This document shows positions 6,914 to 15,910 of a stretch of DNA of 64,000 bases, one piece after another (position 1 is the stretch's first letter; each line of letters starts with the position of its first letter). The position numbers and the translations under genes were made by a program. This stretch comes from Paenibacillus guangzhouensis (lineage in GTDB: Bacteria > Bacillota > Bacilli > Paenibacillales > Paenibacillaceae): the NCBI RefSeq assembly GCF_009363075.1, contig NZ_CP045293.1:1612001-1676000 (forward strand). The letters run 5' to 3'. The notes below the pieces were generated by a model, which did not search any database, was not told where the DNA came from, and worked only from the letters and a program-made list of their open reading frames with translations.

Positions 6914-7405
6914 ATGGCTCACAACCGTGTAGAGAGTCTGGTCTGGCAATGGGATCATATTTGGGAGAAGGAAGAATGGATCGTTCCGGTGTGTACCGTG
7001 TTGGAGGGGATACCAGCGGCAGCGGCTGCATGGATACCGCAAGGGGGAGGCAACTCGATCTGGGCGACGCTTTTACATATGAATTTTCATAATGAACGAA
7101 GGCTGCTTCGGCTGAATGGGGTTGAGCTCGGACCACCGGCCATCTCCAATGAGGAGACGTTCCAAGGCAGTGTGGATCCAGAAGATGAGGCTGAATGGCA
7201 GGCACTGGTGAATCGAGCGAAGAACGTGGCGTCGGAGCTGCGCGATGCGCTCGGCCGTTTGACGGATGAGCAGTTGGATGCACCATATGTCAGAAGCGGA
7301 CTTACACTCGGACAAGAATTGCTCAATTGGATCATGCATGATGCGTATCACGCAGGCCAGATCGTTCTGATTCGGAAGCAGCTAGGGGTATGGCGTAACG
7401 CATAA
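6914..7405 (+). CDS. DinB/YfiT-family putative metalloprotein
   Basis: A 163-residue four-helix-bundle protein of the DinB superfamily. The three metal-binding histidines fit ATLLHMNFHNE near residue 55 and IMHDAYHAGQI near 140; the C-terminal H-x3-H followed by GQI is the most recognisable part. Members are nucleases, thiol-dependent transferases or of unknown activity. The start at ATG 6914 follows GGAGG by 10 bases. A VOC gene follows 44 bp later on the same strand, possibly in one transcript. Two further DinB-type genes are at 12523 and 22596. Confidence 0.85.
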   Translation: MAHNRVESLVWQWDHIWEKEEWIVPVCTVLEGIPAAAAAWIPQGGGNSIWATLLHMNFHNERRLLRLNGVELGPPAISNEETFQGSVDPEDEAEWQALVNRAKNVASELRDALGRLTDEQLDAPYVRSGLTLGQELLNWIMHDAYHAGQIVLIRKQLGVWRNA

Positions 7406-7449
7406 CGGAAGTAACATAGGCCTTAGATTTCCACGAGGGAGGATTTCAA

Positions 7450-7869
7450 ATGAACACCACTTCAAAAAGTAAAACAATTGTTCATACCGTAGTTCAGGTT
7501 AGACTGCCAGTAAGAAATATCGATGAATCCGTTGCATGGTATGAAAAATATTTCGGCTTTACACATTGCTGGAAAACCGAAGAAGAATCAGACCTGAAGC
7601 TCGAACCAGGACCCTATTTGTTTTTAAAACGAGTTGAACAACCCATTCCAATTCATATTGTATCGGACGGAAAACCCTATGCGGTACTTTGTATAAAAAC
7701 ATCTGATGTTTTTGAATGTTACCAAAGATTCGCGCACGCGGGTGAAGAGGTAACCGAAATAACGTATACTTGGGGTATTGATCGGTTTCCTGAATTTAAT
7801 GTGACAGATCCTTCGGGCAATGTTATAAATGTAGCGAACTATCCCGATTTACATATTAATGGCTTTTGA
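7450..7869 (+). CDS. VOC-superfamily protein
   Basis: 139 residues. The first module is TVVQVRLPVRNIDESVAWYE...YFGFTHCW, and the second ends EFNVTDPSGNVINVANYPD, the usual DPxGN beta-hairpin near the metal site. A ribosome binding site GAGGGAGGA precedes ATG 7450. Substrate unknown. It resembles the protein at 31382 in layout (...DPSGN near the end), so these two may be paralogues. It probably shares a transcript with the upstream DinB gene. Confidence 0.85.
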   Translation: MNTTSKSKTIVHTVVQVRLPVRNIDESVAWYEKYFGFTHCWKTEEESDLKLEPGPYLFLKRVEQPIPIHIVSDGKPYAVLCIKTSDVFECYQRFAHAGEEVTEITYTWGIDRFPEFNVTDPSGNVINVANYPDLHINGF

Positions 7870-8031
7870 GCGATTAGTCCCTTTCACCGAAATATTAAAA
7901 ACAGTAATTGGATTATCGGGACATGATATCTTTAAAACGCTGGCAGGCATGATCGACAGCCGCGTGTTAGTTTCCTATTTTAACAGAGAAAACGATAGCG
8001 AAACCCATAGACTATCGTAGAGGTCATGAGT

Positions 8032-8961
8032 ATGTTGGTTTTGAAAAAACGAAAGTGGATTTTTTGGTTGCCAGCCGTAGTCCTTATCGTTGCAGTTCCA
8101 ATTACAAATTTCTTGCAAATCATCATTCATTCGAATGTGCCAGAACTTGCAGAAGGAAGCGTGGAGCAGCGGTATGCACAGCAAGGAAGCCATCCTGTAA
8201 AGGTAGAAGAAGTTAAGAGTACGAGCGGAGAAGGTTTATTTAGAATATACTACCCAGCATTTCAAGGGGACGAATCCTATCCTATTATTTCTTGGGGGAA
8301 TGGAACAGATGCTACGCCAGATCGTTATGATGCGCTCTTAACTCATCTTGCCAGCTGGGGATTCATTGTAATCGATTCCTATAGCAAGACAACAGGAACA
8401 GGCAAAGAAATCGTAGAGGCGATTGATTATTTGAGAAATGAAAACCAACTAGCAAACAGCTTGTTCTATCAAAAAATAAATATGGAGCATATTGGTGTAG
8501 CTGGACATTCTCAAGGGTCTACTGGGGTCATTAATGCGCATACGAACTATAAAAGTGGATCGTTGATTAAGACGGTTGTATCCATCGCTCTCCCGGATTT
8601 GAAGTATTGTGATCCAGAAGATGTGTACGATACATCACGTATTACCGTTCCTTTCTTCATTATGGGCGGTACACGAGATTTTCTAATCTCACCGGTATCA
8701 ACGAATCAATTAGCCTTGCATCGTACTAACGCAAGCACGCCTGTTATGATGGGGATGGCAAAAGGTGCAGCGCATACAGCGATTGAAGGCAATGGTGGCA
8801 ACCATAGAGGTTATTTGACGGCTTGGATGAGATATTGGCTGCTGGATGATCCGGAAGCCAAGAAGGCATTTCATGGAGATTCTTCCGAGATGATGCATAA
8901 TACAAATTGGGAGGACGTTATCCAAGCAAATATGGATGATCCTAAATTCGTACATCAATAA
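8032..8961 (+). CDS. Membrane-anchored alpha/beta hydrolase
   Basis: About 309 residues. The N-terminus has a basic head (MLVLKKRKW) and a hydrophobic span IFWLPAVVLIVAVPITNFL, either an uncleaved anchor or a signal peptide. The catalytic domain has the nucleophile elbow GHSQGS (Ser near residue 160), a likely acid Asp in GGTRDF, and His in AAHTAIEG. The layout matches chlorophyllase/PET-hydrolase-like alpha/beta hydrolases; an ester substrate outside the membrane is inferred. ATG 8032 sits 7 bases after AGAGGT; an ATG two codons earlier overlaps that site. A strong terminator follows the stop. Confidence 0.8.
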   Translation: MLVLKKRKWIFWLPAVVLIVAVPITNFLQIIIHSNVPELAEGSVEQRYAQQGSHPVKVEEVKSTSGEGLFRIYYPAFQGDESYPIISWGNGTDATPDRYDALLTHLASWGFIVIDSYSKTTGTGKEIVEAIDYLRNENQLANSLFYQKINMEHIGVAGHSQGSTGVINAHTNYKSGSLIKTVVSIALPDLKYCDPEDVYDTSRITVPFFIMGGTRDFLISPVSTNQLALHRTNASTPVMMGMAKGAAHTAIEGNGGNHRGYLTAWMRYWLLDDPEAKKAFHGDSSEMMHNTNWEDVIQANMDDPKFVHQ

Positions 8962-8962
8962 C

Positions 8963-8993
8963 AAAAAAAAACGGCTTATTTGCCGTTTTTTTT
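8963..8993 (+). terminator. Terminator after the hydrolase gene
   Basis: AAAAAAAAACGGC pairs with GCCGTTTTTTTT around a six-base loop, immediately after the stop. It works on either strand. Confidence 0.85.
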
Positions 8994-9071
8994 GTTAGCT
9001 TAGCGAAGTGTCTTTGGAGACTTTGTAGATCTTCGTAGGTAAGCGACCGTATGGCTGCTTGATGGATTTTT

Positions 9072-10610
9072 TCATGCCTTGGGTAAATCATTCACTTCTA
9101 GTGCAACGCGAATTCCGGATTCGATCGCACCTTGAATCCAACCATGGGTAAGTGTCGTATGTTCGCCAGCGAAATGAACTCTTCCTTCAGGGGTCGGGAT
9201 ATAAGGAAATAACGCGGATTGCTGTCCTGGCTTGAAGAACGTCACCGCGCCGCATGCAAATGGATCCAGCGTCCAGCTATAGGAAGCTCCGGTTATAAAT
9301 TCGCGATACACCTGATCGCCGTGGATTGTCGCCAAATTCCGTAAGGCAAAATATATGCGTTGATCCTGTGACAAGCCGTCCCACGGCATCGTGTCGTCCT
9401 CCCAAGTATAACTAGCCAAAAGTGCTGCCGGTCTCGCATTATCGAAAACATGGCTCGGGTAATAAGCAGATCGAACCGGCAGATCCGTCATTGTTTTTCC
9501 ACCGTATAGACCTTGTTGTTCCCAGAATCGGTTTCGAAAGGCGAATCCAATTTTGGTTGCTCTCATATAATGAAGCTCGCGAATAGCTCTCCATTTGTTA
9601 TGGGAAAACGAATTACGAGGCTCGACCTCAACCTGTTGCATGACGGTGAAAGGAATGGTCATGATGGCAAGATCGCCAGACATGGCATATGGATCGAACG
9701 ACTGGGTATCCATATAGTTAAGTGTAACGCAATCGCTGTGTTGAATGATTTTAGTCACTCGTTGGTTAAAAATGATATTTTGTTGTAATTGCGGAAGAAA
9801 CGCCTGGGGCAAACGATCATTGCCGCCAGTGATCTCGTAGAAACGGGTTTCCGGCTTAAAAAGCATCATGTCCCGCAAAATTTCCAAAAACGCTTCCTCC
9901 ATAATGCCTTCCAGAGAGAGGAGCACGGACATCATTTCGATGGCACCCTCGGAAAATGTCGTTTTGGGCCGATACGGATAAAACTTCAGGAACGTGTACA
10001 CGGAGTACTGGTCCAATTGTTTTTCGACGATGGGCCAGTTGCGCTCCGGATCTTTGTTAATAAAGTCGATAATCGGCTGTACGGCCATGTTAAACAACTG
10101 CTGTGCTGTTTTTCCCCGCTCAGACGGGGCTACCGGATATCGAAGAATGTCAGGATCTCGCTCGTATATTTTTGCGCGTGTTAGAATGCCGTTCGCATAA
10201 ATAAAATCTTCAGGCGTGCTATTAATGAACGGGTTCACTAACAATCCGAATTTACGAATATATTCGAATACTAAATCATGCATTTCAGGAATGCGCATCG
10301 CGCCTGCTTCAAAATACGTCTCTTCCGAAAACCGAAAAGTGAGCACGCGCCCGCCAACCCGGTTACTACCTTCAATAATATTAACATGATGGCCGGCGTC
10401 TTTAAGCAATGAAGCCGCGACTAGACCGGCCATTCCGGCACCGACAATCATAATATGTTTGGGATGCTTCGTTTTGCTTAGACCATTTCGAATGACAGAT
10501 ACATAAGGATTCATCGCAGCGGGGGTAGAAATGTCGGATAGATGGGTGTACGTGCTTCTCACACCTTGACCACTCCTTTTAATCATTCCGTTTTTCGCTA
10601 TCTTATTCAA
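9072..10610 (-). CDS. FAD-dependent flavin monoamine / L-amino acid oxidase
   Basis: 512 residues. The dinucleotide-binding motif IMIVGAGMAGLVAASLLKDA lies near residue 55 and is followed by the GG motif RVGGRVLTF; the C-terminal FAD contact is VHFAGEHTTLTHGWIQGAIE. This is the arrangement of flavin amine oxidases, which oxidise L-amino acids or amines to imines while reducing oxygen to peroxide. There is no signal peptide, so it is cytoplasmic unless exported otherwise. It is divergent from the esterase at 10725. The substrate cannot be set from sequence; an L-amino acid oxidase is the nearest family match I can recall. Confidence 0.88.
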   Translation of the reverse strand: MNKIAKNGMIKRSGQGVRSTYTHLSDISTPAAMNPYVSVIRNGLSKTKHPKHIMIVGAGMAGLVAASLLKDAGHHVNIIEGSNRVGGRVLTFRFSEETYFEAGAMRIPEMHDLVFEYIRKFGLLVNPFINSTPEDFIYANGILTRAKIYERDPDILRYPVAPSERGKTAQQLFNMAVQPIIDFINKDPERNWPIVEKQLDQYSVYTFLKFYPYRPKTTFSEGAIEMMSVLLSLEGIMEEAFLEILRDMMLFKPETRFYEITGGNDRLPQAFLPQLQQNIIFNQRVTKIIQHSDCVTLNYMDTQSFDPYAMSGDLAIMTIPFTVMQQVEVEPRNSFSHNKWRAIRELHYMRATKIGFAFRNRFWEQQGLYGGKTMTDLPVRSAYYPSHVFDNARPAALLASYTWEDDTMPWDGLSQDQRIYFALRNLATIHGDQVYREFITGASYSWTLDPFACGAVTFFKPGQQSALFPYIPTPEGRVHFAGEHTTLTHGWIQGAIESGIRVALEVNDLPKA

Positions 10611-10724
10611 CTTGTAGATGAACTATGTTCCGATTTAAGGGTTTGTTCGTACGATAAGAGGCTTTTGTGAACAAAACGGAGAATGTATATAAGGAATATA
10701 CAAATGCTAGGAAGGAAATAAGAC

Positions 10725-11501
10725 ATGATTGAAAAATTTACAGTTCATATCTCAGCACTATACAGAGAAAGATTGATAAGAGTTTGTCTCCCAAAGGGGT
10801 ATGAGAATTCTAATAAACATTATCCAGTTTTGTATATGCACGATGGACAGAATTTATATCGAGATGAAGATTCATTTTTTGGTTCTAGTTGGAGAATTGC
10901 TGATTGTCTTGAGGAAATTGGCCTAGAACTTATCGTTGTTGGTATTGATTGTAACCCGCAAGGAACAAAACGTTTTGATGAATACGGTCCTTGGGTAAGT
11001 GAAAAAAGCATAAATAGAGGTTTATTCATCGATGAATCGATTGATTTAGGTGGAGAAGGAGAACAGTATATTGATTTTATCGTAGAAGAATTAAAGCCAT
11101 ATATCGATGATAAGTACAAGACAATCGTAGATGATACGGCAATGGCGGGAAGCTCATCAGGAGGTATGATTTCTACTTATGCCATGTGCAAATACCCTAC
11201 TATATTTAGAAGAGTAGCTACACTTTCTAATGCTTTTTGGTTAAGCCAGAAAGAAATAGAGGACTTTGCTAAAAAAAGTGATTTATCAGATGTAAAAAAG
11301 TTTTATTTTGATGTAGGAACGCAAGAACAAACAGCAACGTTTGGTTCGGAAGTTTATGTAAATTCGAATATTTCCTTCAAGAATGTGATGGATGAAAAGA
11401 ATATCAATTATCGTTTTGAAATTGTTGAGGGTGCCATTCATAATGAAGTTGCTTGGCGAACACGTTTTCCTAATATTCTTCTATATTTGTATCAAGAATA
11501 A
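10725..11501 (+). CDS. Esterase-D/Fes-type alpha/beta hydrolase
   Basis: 258 residues. It shows VLYMHDGQNLYRDEDSFFG near residue 35, the nucleophile elbow AGSSSGG near 140, Asp in the DVGTQEQ region and His in EGAIHNEVAWRTR. This is the putative esterase family related to enterochelin esterase, antigen 85 and S-formylglutathione hydrolase. No signal peptide. ATG 10725 follows GGAAGGAAATAAGAC. The gene is AT-richer than the divergent amine oxidase, which could mean a different origin. Confidence 0.85.
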   Translation: MIEKFTVHISALYRERLIRVCLPKGYENSNKHYPVLYMHDGQNLYRDEDSFFGSSWRIADCLEEIGLELIVVGIDCNPQGTKRFDEYGPWVSEKSINRGLFIDESIDLGGEGEQYIDFIVEELKPYIDDKYKTIVDDTAMAGSSSGGMISTYAMCKYPTIFRRVATLSNAFWLSQKEIEDFAKKSDLSDVKKFYFDVGTQEQTATFGSEVYVNSNISFKNVMDEKNINYRFEIVEGAIHNEVAWRTRFPNILLYLYQE

Positions 11502-11528
11502 TAACAAATTCAAAAGATCTGAAATAGT

Positions 11529-11583
11529 GGCAGCCGGTCAAACGAGCGGCTGCCGTTTTCATTGTTGTGAATGACAGGATAAT
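11529..11583 (+). terminator. Terminator built from a variant of the dispersed repeat
   Basis: GGCAGCCG (11529-11536) pairs with CGGCTGCC (11547-11554) followed by GTTTTC. The following ATGACAGGATAAT resembles the repeat right arm (CAGGATAA), so this terminator may derive from the repeat family. Confidence 0.6.
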
Positions 11584-11698
11584 ATGGAAAAATACATGTC
11601 AAAATAGCATTTACAATCCGGAACGTATGTTCTAATATTGAGTAGTGAATATGTGTTTATTGGGTTACATACGGAAAAAGCGAGAAAGGAAGATGCTT

Positions 11699-12487
11699 AT
11701 GATTACCATTTATGATTGGTTTGGCTATGAATTGCCGAATAAGGAACGTTTTCAGTTAATAAAAGAAGCTGGATTTGATGGCGTTTTATTATGGTGGAGT
11801 GATGGCTTTGGTCGCGACTGCTTTGGTCGGGACGATTTCCGCAACGGTCCGCAATTTGCGCGAGAAGCGGGTCTTTTTATAGAAAATATCCACACACCAG
11901 TCCACAACGAAAACAACCTCTGGCTTGACAATCTGGACGGTGAAGCCGTAACTGATTGCTATTTGCAATGTGTTGCAGATTGTGCCGAATTTGAGATTCC
12001 GACAATGGTGGTGCACTTGCCGGGCGAAAACAATCCATATAATACATTAGGACTGGATAGAATCAAGAGAATCACTGAAAAGGCTGAACAGCTTGGTGTC
12101 AATATTGCACTGGAGAACTTATGGAATTTTTCCAATTTGGCCTATGTGCTGGAGCAAGTGGATTCCCTGCGAATCGGATTCTGTTATGACTCCGGACATC
12201 ACTACCGCTATTATCCAGGTGATGATTTATTATCCATGTACGGTTCACGTCTGATGGCACTACATTTGCATGATAATAACGGAAGTTATGCCCAGCACGG
12301 GTTACCCTTTGACGGCACGATTGATTGGGCTACAACCATGAAAAAAATTGCGGAAACGAATTATTCAGGCGCGACTGCAATAGAGGCGATGAATTGGGAT
12401 TATGAGGATTTGTCGGCTATACAGTTTTTAGACAAGGCGTTTGAGCGAGCAAAAAGGCTGGAAGCATTAAGACTCTATAATCCATAA
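11699..12487 (+). CDS. Sugar phosphate isomerase/epimerase-like TIM-barrel protein
   Basis: About 262 residues in the AP-endonuclease-2/xylose-isomerase-like TIM-barrel fold. It begins MITIYDWFGYELPNKERFQL and carries metal-site elements VHLPGENNPY, NIALENLWN, RIGFCYDSGH, ALHLHDNNG and AIEAMNWDY. The Glu/Asp/His set fits a divalent-metal isomerase or epimerase of a sugar or inositol derivative; the exact substrate is unknown. An earlier in-frame ATG (11645) lacks a binding site; AAAGGAAG before 11699 supports this start. No sugar transporter is adjacent. Confidence 0.82.
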   Translation: MITIYDWFGYELPNKERFQLIKEAGFDGVLLWWSDGFGRDCFGRDDFRNGPQFAREAGLFIENIHTPVHNENNLWLDNLDGEAVTDCYLQCVADCAEFEIPTMVVHLPGENNPYNTLGLDRIKRITEKAEQLGVNIALENLWNFSNLAYVLEQVDSLRIGFCYDSGHHYRYYPGDDLLSMYGSRLMALHLHDNNGSYAQHGLPFDGTIDWATTMKKIAETNYSGATAIEAMNWDYEDLSAIQFLDKAFERAKRLEALRLYNP

Positions 12488-12522
12488 AGTGAATAATAAT
12501 CATGTCACTGGAGGGGAAAGGC

Positions 12523-13005
12523 TTGGATCAAAAATCAATGGAGGATCTTGAACTCATTGATACCTATAAACGAGCACCACTTGAATTATCGCAGGCAATT
12601 GCTGGACTATGTGATGTTGAGTTGGATCTAACCAGAGCCAATGGTAAATGGTCAATTAGAGAAATTATTCATCATATCATTGACTGTGATATGAATTATT
12701 TCCAGATTAATCGATATGCACTGGCGGACTCTGGAGCCAAGTTTTTGTTCAATGCGTTTGATTCGCACGTTTGGAACCAAACAATGAATTACAAAAATCG
12801 TTCAGTTTCACTAGAGCTTAAATTATTTGGCATGATGAGGGAATATATAGCATACCTTTGCAATTTTTTGCCAAATTCAATGGATAGGGTCCTTGTACAT
12901 GAATTTGGGACAGCAACTGTTCGTGACGCAATCAAGCATGACATCCAGCATGCTGCGAATCACATTGAACAAATACTCGAGACGCGCAGGATACATAACA
13001 TATAG
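12523..13005 (+). CDS. DinB-like putative metalloprotein
   Basis: About 160 residues. The helix-1 motif GKWSIREIIHHIIDCDMNYF and the C-terminal HDIQHAANHIEQIL give the His set typical of YfiT/DinB-type four-helix bundles. The best start is TTG 12523, 6 bases after GGAGGGG; an ATG at 12502 has no binding site. It lies 35 bp after the TIM-barrel gene and may share its transcript. Function of this group is mostly unknown. Confidence 0.8.
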   Translation: MDQKSMEDLELIDTYKRAPLELSQAIAGLCDVELDLTRANGKWSIREIIHHIIDCDMNYFQINRYALADSGAKFLFNAFDSHVWNQTMNYKNRSVSLELKLFGMMREYIAYLCNFLPNSMDRVLVHEFGTATVRDAIKHDIQHAANHIEQILETRRIHNI

Positions 13006-13091
13006 AATCTTATCACTGTATTCACGGAAAAGCAGGAATTGTAATCCAGATTAACGCATTGGAAGTCATAGCCCTTTTAAGGAGTGGAAAG

Positions 13092-13532
13092 ATGCAACCA
13101 ACTCTAGTTGATATTTCTGAATATAAAATTATTGGTATTGGAAATATTGGTAAACCAACCCATCCTGGGGATGTCTGGCCAGCTTTGTTCACCCGAATAA
13201 ACGAAGTTACAGATCGAATAAATCATCATGAGACAATTGGATTAATCAAACGAAATGAACCCGGCTATCTAGCAGGTGTGAGAACCGAGTCTTTAAGTGA
13301 GGTGCCAGAAGGCATGTTTATGTATAAAATTCCCGCTGGCCAATATGCAGGAGTAACTCATAGAGGACCTATAAGTAAGATAAACGAATCGTTTGAAAAA
13401 CTTATTTACTGGCTCAGCACTAATAATTATGAGGAATTCGATGTTGTCTGTATTGAAATATATGATGAAAGATTTAAGGGTGAAGAGGACGACAGTGAGC
13501 TCGATATGTTCATTCAGCTAAAACCAATATGA
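13092..13532 (+). CDS. GyrI-like small-molecule-binding protein
   Basis: A 146-residue free-standing effector-binding domain: MQPTLVDISEYKIIGIGNIG, then YLAGVRTESLSEVPEGM, YKIPAGQYAGVTHRGP and a C-terminal ELDMFIQLKP. The domain is that of GyrI/SbmC and the sensor half of AraC- and MerR-type regulators, and binds amphipathic ligands. ATG 13092 follows AAGGAGTGGAAAG; an upstream in-frame TTG has none. Being complete, it gives a reference for the two damaged GyrI fragments at 4441 and 6000. Confidence 0.82.
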   Translation: MQPTLVDISEYKIIGIGNIGKPTHPGDVWPALFTRINEVTDRINHHETIGLIKRNEPGYLAGVRTESLSEVPEGMFMYKIPAGQYAGVTHRGPISKINESFEKLIYWLSTNNYEEFDVVCIEIYDERFKGEEDDSELDMFIQLKPI

Positions 13533-13546
13533 ATATTTTGTCATTC

Positions 13547-13567
13547 AACTAACGGGATACGATAAAT
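13547..13567 (+). repeat. Dispersed repeat, left-end copy
   Basis: AACTAACGGGATACGATAAA is the left arm of the repeat family. The hairpin and right arm are missing; the downstream TATGTTATTATGGATAAT may be the promoter of the next gene. Confidence 0.55.
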
Positions 13568-13649
13568 AAATGCCCTCCTTGATATGTTATTATGGATAAT
13601 AGAATGACTGCCATCATAGCTAATTATTTATAGAACATAGGAGGATTAC

Positions 13650-14216
13650 ATGTCCTGGAGCAAATTGAAGCAACATCTGGAGAGTTTTCTCTGTCCTGCG
13701 TTATATGGAAGGGTCGAATACCGTGCAACCAGCTACCGTTATTTACCTGATAAAGCAGGACTTTGTTATATTGCGGTAGATAAAAAGAATGTATTCAATA
13801 TGAGTGATATAACCTTAATTAAATGGTATCAAACCGAGCTGGAAATTAAGAATGATTCAGATATCCAAATTCCAATCAGCAATGAAGAAATTGAAACGGT
13901 CAGAAAGGAAACCAAAGGGAATGTTCCCGAGGATCGTCTAAAAGTAATTGCAAGAAATAGAAAAATATCAGAATATGCAAAGGAGCTTTTGTCAGCACAA
14001 CAATCATTAAGTAAATCAAATTTTACCGTCGTAGCTAAAAAGTTTTTATCCATTTCAATAGAAGAAAGCATAGAGAGCAATGATATCTTATTGAATATTC
14101 TAGCTTTGGTGGACAGACGAGTTGGGAAAAAACGAATTTTGGACATGAATGAGAAGATGAAGTTAAAGCATCCAATTGTTCAGTATTTTTATGAACTACG
14201 GCTATCTACCTTATAG
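13650..14216 (+). CDS. SF0329-like protein of unknown function
   Basis: 188 residues, start ATG 13650 after AGGAGGATTAC. The first 60 residues, MSWSKLKQHLESFLCPALYG, then RVEYRATSYRY and CYIAVDKKNVFNM, resemble what I recall as the SF0329 family of Bacillales; the rest is a charged helical tail. No membrane segment, signal peptide or catalytic motif is visible. It stands alone, with a terminator about 75 bp after the stop. Family naming is tentative. Confidence 0.65.
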   Translation: MSWSKLKQHLESFLCPALYGRVEYRATSYRYLPDKAGLCYIAVDKKNVFNMSDITLIKWYQTELEIKNDSDIQIPISNEEIETVRKETKGNVPEDRLKVIARNRKISEYAKELLSAQQSLSKSNFTVVAKKFLSISIEESIESNDILLNILALVDRRVGKKRILDMNEKMKLKHPIVQYFYELRLSTL

Positions 14217-14288
14217 TTGACTCTTGATATTTATGGTACCAAGTTTTTGTATTGTATGACATATCGGGTGACAAGAATATATATGCTT

Positions 14289-14316
14289 AAAAGTCGCGTA
14301 CTTGCGGCTTTTTTTG
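14289..14316 (+). terminator. Terminator
   Basis: AAAAGTCGC pairs with GCGGCTTTTTTT around CGTACTT; T-run ends at about 14317. Confidence 0.75.
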
Positions 14317-14468
14317 CTTTAACAGTATAGGATCTTGTCAAAAATCAATGACAAACAGACAGAAGAATGTGATGGAACAGCAATTTATTATTGCTCTCTA
14401 TTTTGCCAGAGGCACACATCCGCTTCTCCTGCAATATGATGAGTTTAGAAATATAAAGAGGTGAGCCA

Positions 14469-14912
14469 ATGGCAGTTGTAAAAGCTAGGAAAAGGGATAT
14501 TGATATGTTGGCAAGGTTGCTTCGGGCTGAAGCTGAGACCGAAGGCGAAATGGGCATGCTCCTTGTTGGAAATGTTGGCATTAACCGAATAAGAGCGAAT
14601 TGCTCCGATTTTAAAGGGATCCGAACTATTCCCGAAATGATCAACCAGGCACATGCGTTCGAAGCGTTGCAACATGGTCTGTACTATCAAAACGCAAGAG
14701 ATAGGGAGCGCCGTCTGGCGCAACGAGCTGTGAATGGGGAGCGGAATTGGCCAGCTAAATTCTCCCTATGGTATTTCCGTCCAGGATCGTTCGAAAATCC
14801 CGGCCCATGTCCGCCAACTTGGTATAATCAGCCGTTAGCAGGACGATGGAAGAAGCACTGTTTTTATGAACCGACCGCGGAAGAATGTGAAAGTGTATAT
14901 AGTACGTTTTAA
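14469..14912 (+). CDS. cwlJ: Spore cortex-lytic cell wall hydrolase CwlJ
   Basis: 147 residues, near the size of Bacillus subtilis CwlJ and close to it along the whole chain as I remember it: MAVVKARKRDIDMLARLLRA, EAETEGEMGMLLVGNVGINR, DFKGIRTIPEMI, QPLAGRWKKHCFYEPTAEEC. The catalytic Glu of the SleB/CwlJ hydrolase domain lies in LLRAEAE (near residue 21). CwlJ is made in the mother cell, placed in the spore coat and degrades cortex during germination, usually with a GerQ partner, which is not in this window. The gene starts 8 bases after AGAGGTGAG. No signal peptide, as expected. Confidence 0.92.
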   Translation: MAVVKARKRDIDMLARLLRAEAETEGEMGMLLVGNVGINRIRANCSDFKGIRTIPEMINQAHAFEALQHGLYYQNARDRERRLAQRAVNGERNWPAKFSLWYFRPGSFENPGPCPPTWYNQPLAGRWKKHCFYEPTAEECESVYSTF

Positions 14913-15144
14913 TTTATAAACGAAAAGAGCTCAGGATTTTTCACCTGTCTTGTCCAGCCATGTGTCGGTTGACAAATTTTATCTCATAAAGTGCCGCGTA
15001 AATCGTGGCTTCTTTGTGTTTAGAGCAATCGGCAGCAGGCAAGATAAAAAGATGCCATTTTTACTTATAATCAAATAGTACCCCCAATGTATAAATTTCT
15101 TCAGTTAAACTTATAGAGGACTTATATCACTTGGTGGTGGGCTT

Positions 15145-15720
15145 ATGCGAAATATAGATTACATAAATTATTATTGGCAAGATGATGAAGTTAGATTGCG
15201 TTCAATACAGGCTGAAGATTGGGAGAGTTCATATCTAAGTGGATTCGATACCCCTGCTCGACGTTTTCTAGAATGTGTCATTGAATTACCGCCTACAATC
15301 TCAGGAGCAAAGAAATTCGTAGAAGCAAACGTTGAATTTTCCTCCACGAATGGGCGAATTATGTTTACAATTGAAAATTTGAACGGTGAAAGTGTAGGAG
15401 GCATTAATCTAAACAGCATCGATGAAAGAAACGGGACGTTTAGTATAGGTATCGTAATAGATAAAGAGTATCGTGGTAAGGGCTATGGTACAAGAGCTAT
15501 GAAAATCCTTCTAAAATATGCTTTTCTGGAACGGAGACTTAATAAATTTAATGACTACGTTCTTGAAGGGAATGAAGCATCAGCGAGAATGGTGCAGAAG
15601 CTTGGCTGCGTTCGAGAAGGTGTACGTCGACAAGTGGTATATATAAATGGTCAATATTTAGATTTTATTTTGTTTGGATTAACGAAAGATGAATATATCG
15701 AGAAGCATAAAGTGATTTAG
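15145..15720 (+). CDS. GNAT-family N-acetyltransferase (RimJ/RimL-like)
   Basis: 191 residues. The acetyl-CoA pyrophosphate loop IDKEYRGKGYGTRAMKILL (motif A, RGKGYG) lies near residue 110, and the C-terminal GCVREGVRRQVVYINGQYLD is typical of RimJ/RimL-type enzymes. These acetylate protein N-termini, polyamines or antibiotics; the substrate here is unknown. ATG 15145 has only a modest binding site (GGTGGTGGG). It is monocistronic, closed by a terminator. Confidence 0.85.
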   Translation: MRNIDYINYYWQDDEVRLRSIQAEDWESSYLSGFDTPARRFLECVIELPPTISGAKKFVEANVEFSSTNGRIMFTIENLNGESVGGINLNSIDERNGTFSIGIVIDKEYRGKGYGTRAMKILLKYAFLERRLNKFNDYVLEGNEASARMVQKLGCVREGVRRQVVYINGQYLDFILFGLTKDEYIEKHKVI

Positions 15721-15778
15721 TAATACATAGAGGCTAACTGTTATAACGATCGGCTACCGATAAGTACCTGAAGACTTT

Positions 15779-15807
15779 GAAAGTCGCATGATAGGCGGCT
15801 TTTTTGT
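15779..15807 (+). terminator. Terminator after GNAT gene
   Basis: GAAAGTCGC and GCGGCTTTTTT flank ATGATAG; a T-run follows. Nearly the same hairpin as at 14289. Confidence 0.7.
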
Positions 15808-15910
15808 TGTTACAGCTCGAGTAAGATCTTGATTAAGCTTTAGATGACTGTCGTCAGATAAGATAATGGTATACGAAGGAATTGCATGCAATTGGTGGAA
15901 TATTATTACT

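Noticed and set aside
7073-7351. Antisense ORFs in the first DinB gene
   Set aside because: Several overlapping reverse frames with no start signals; the DinB frame has the His motifs.
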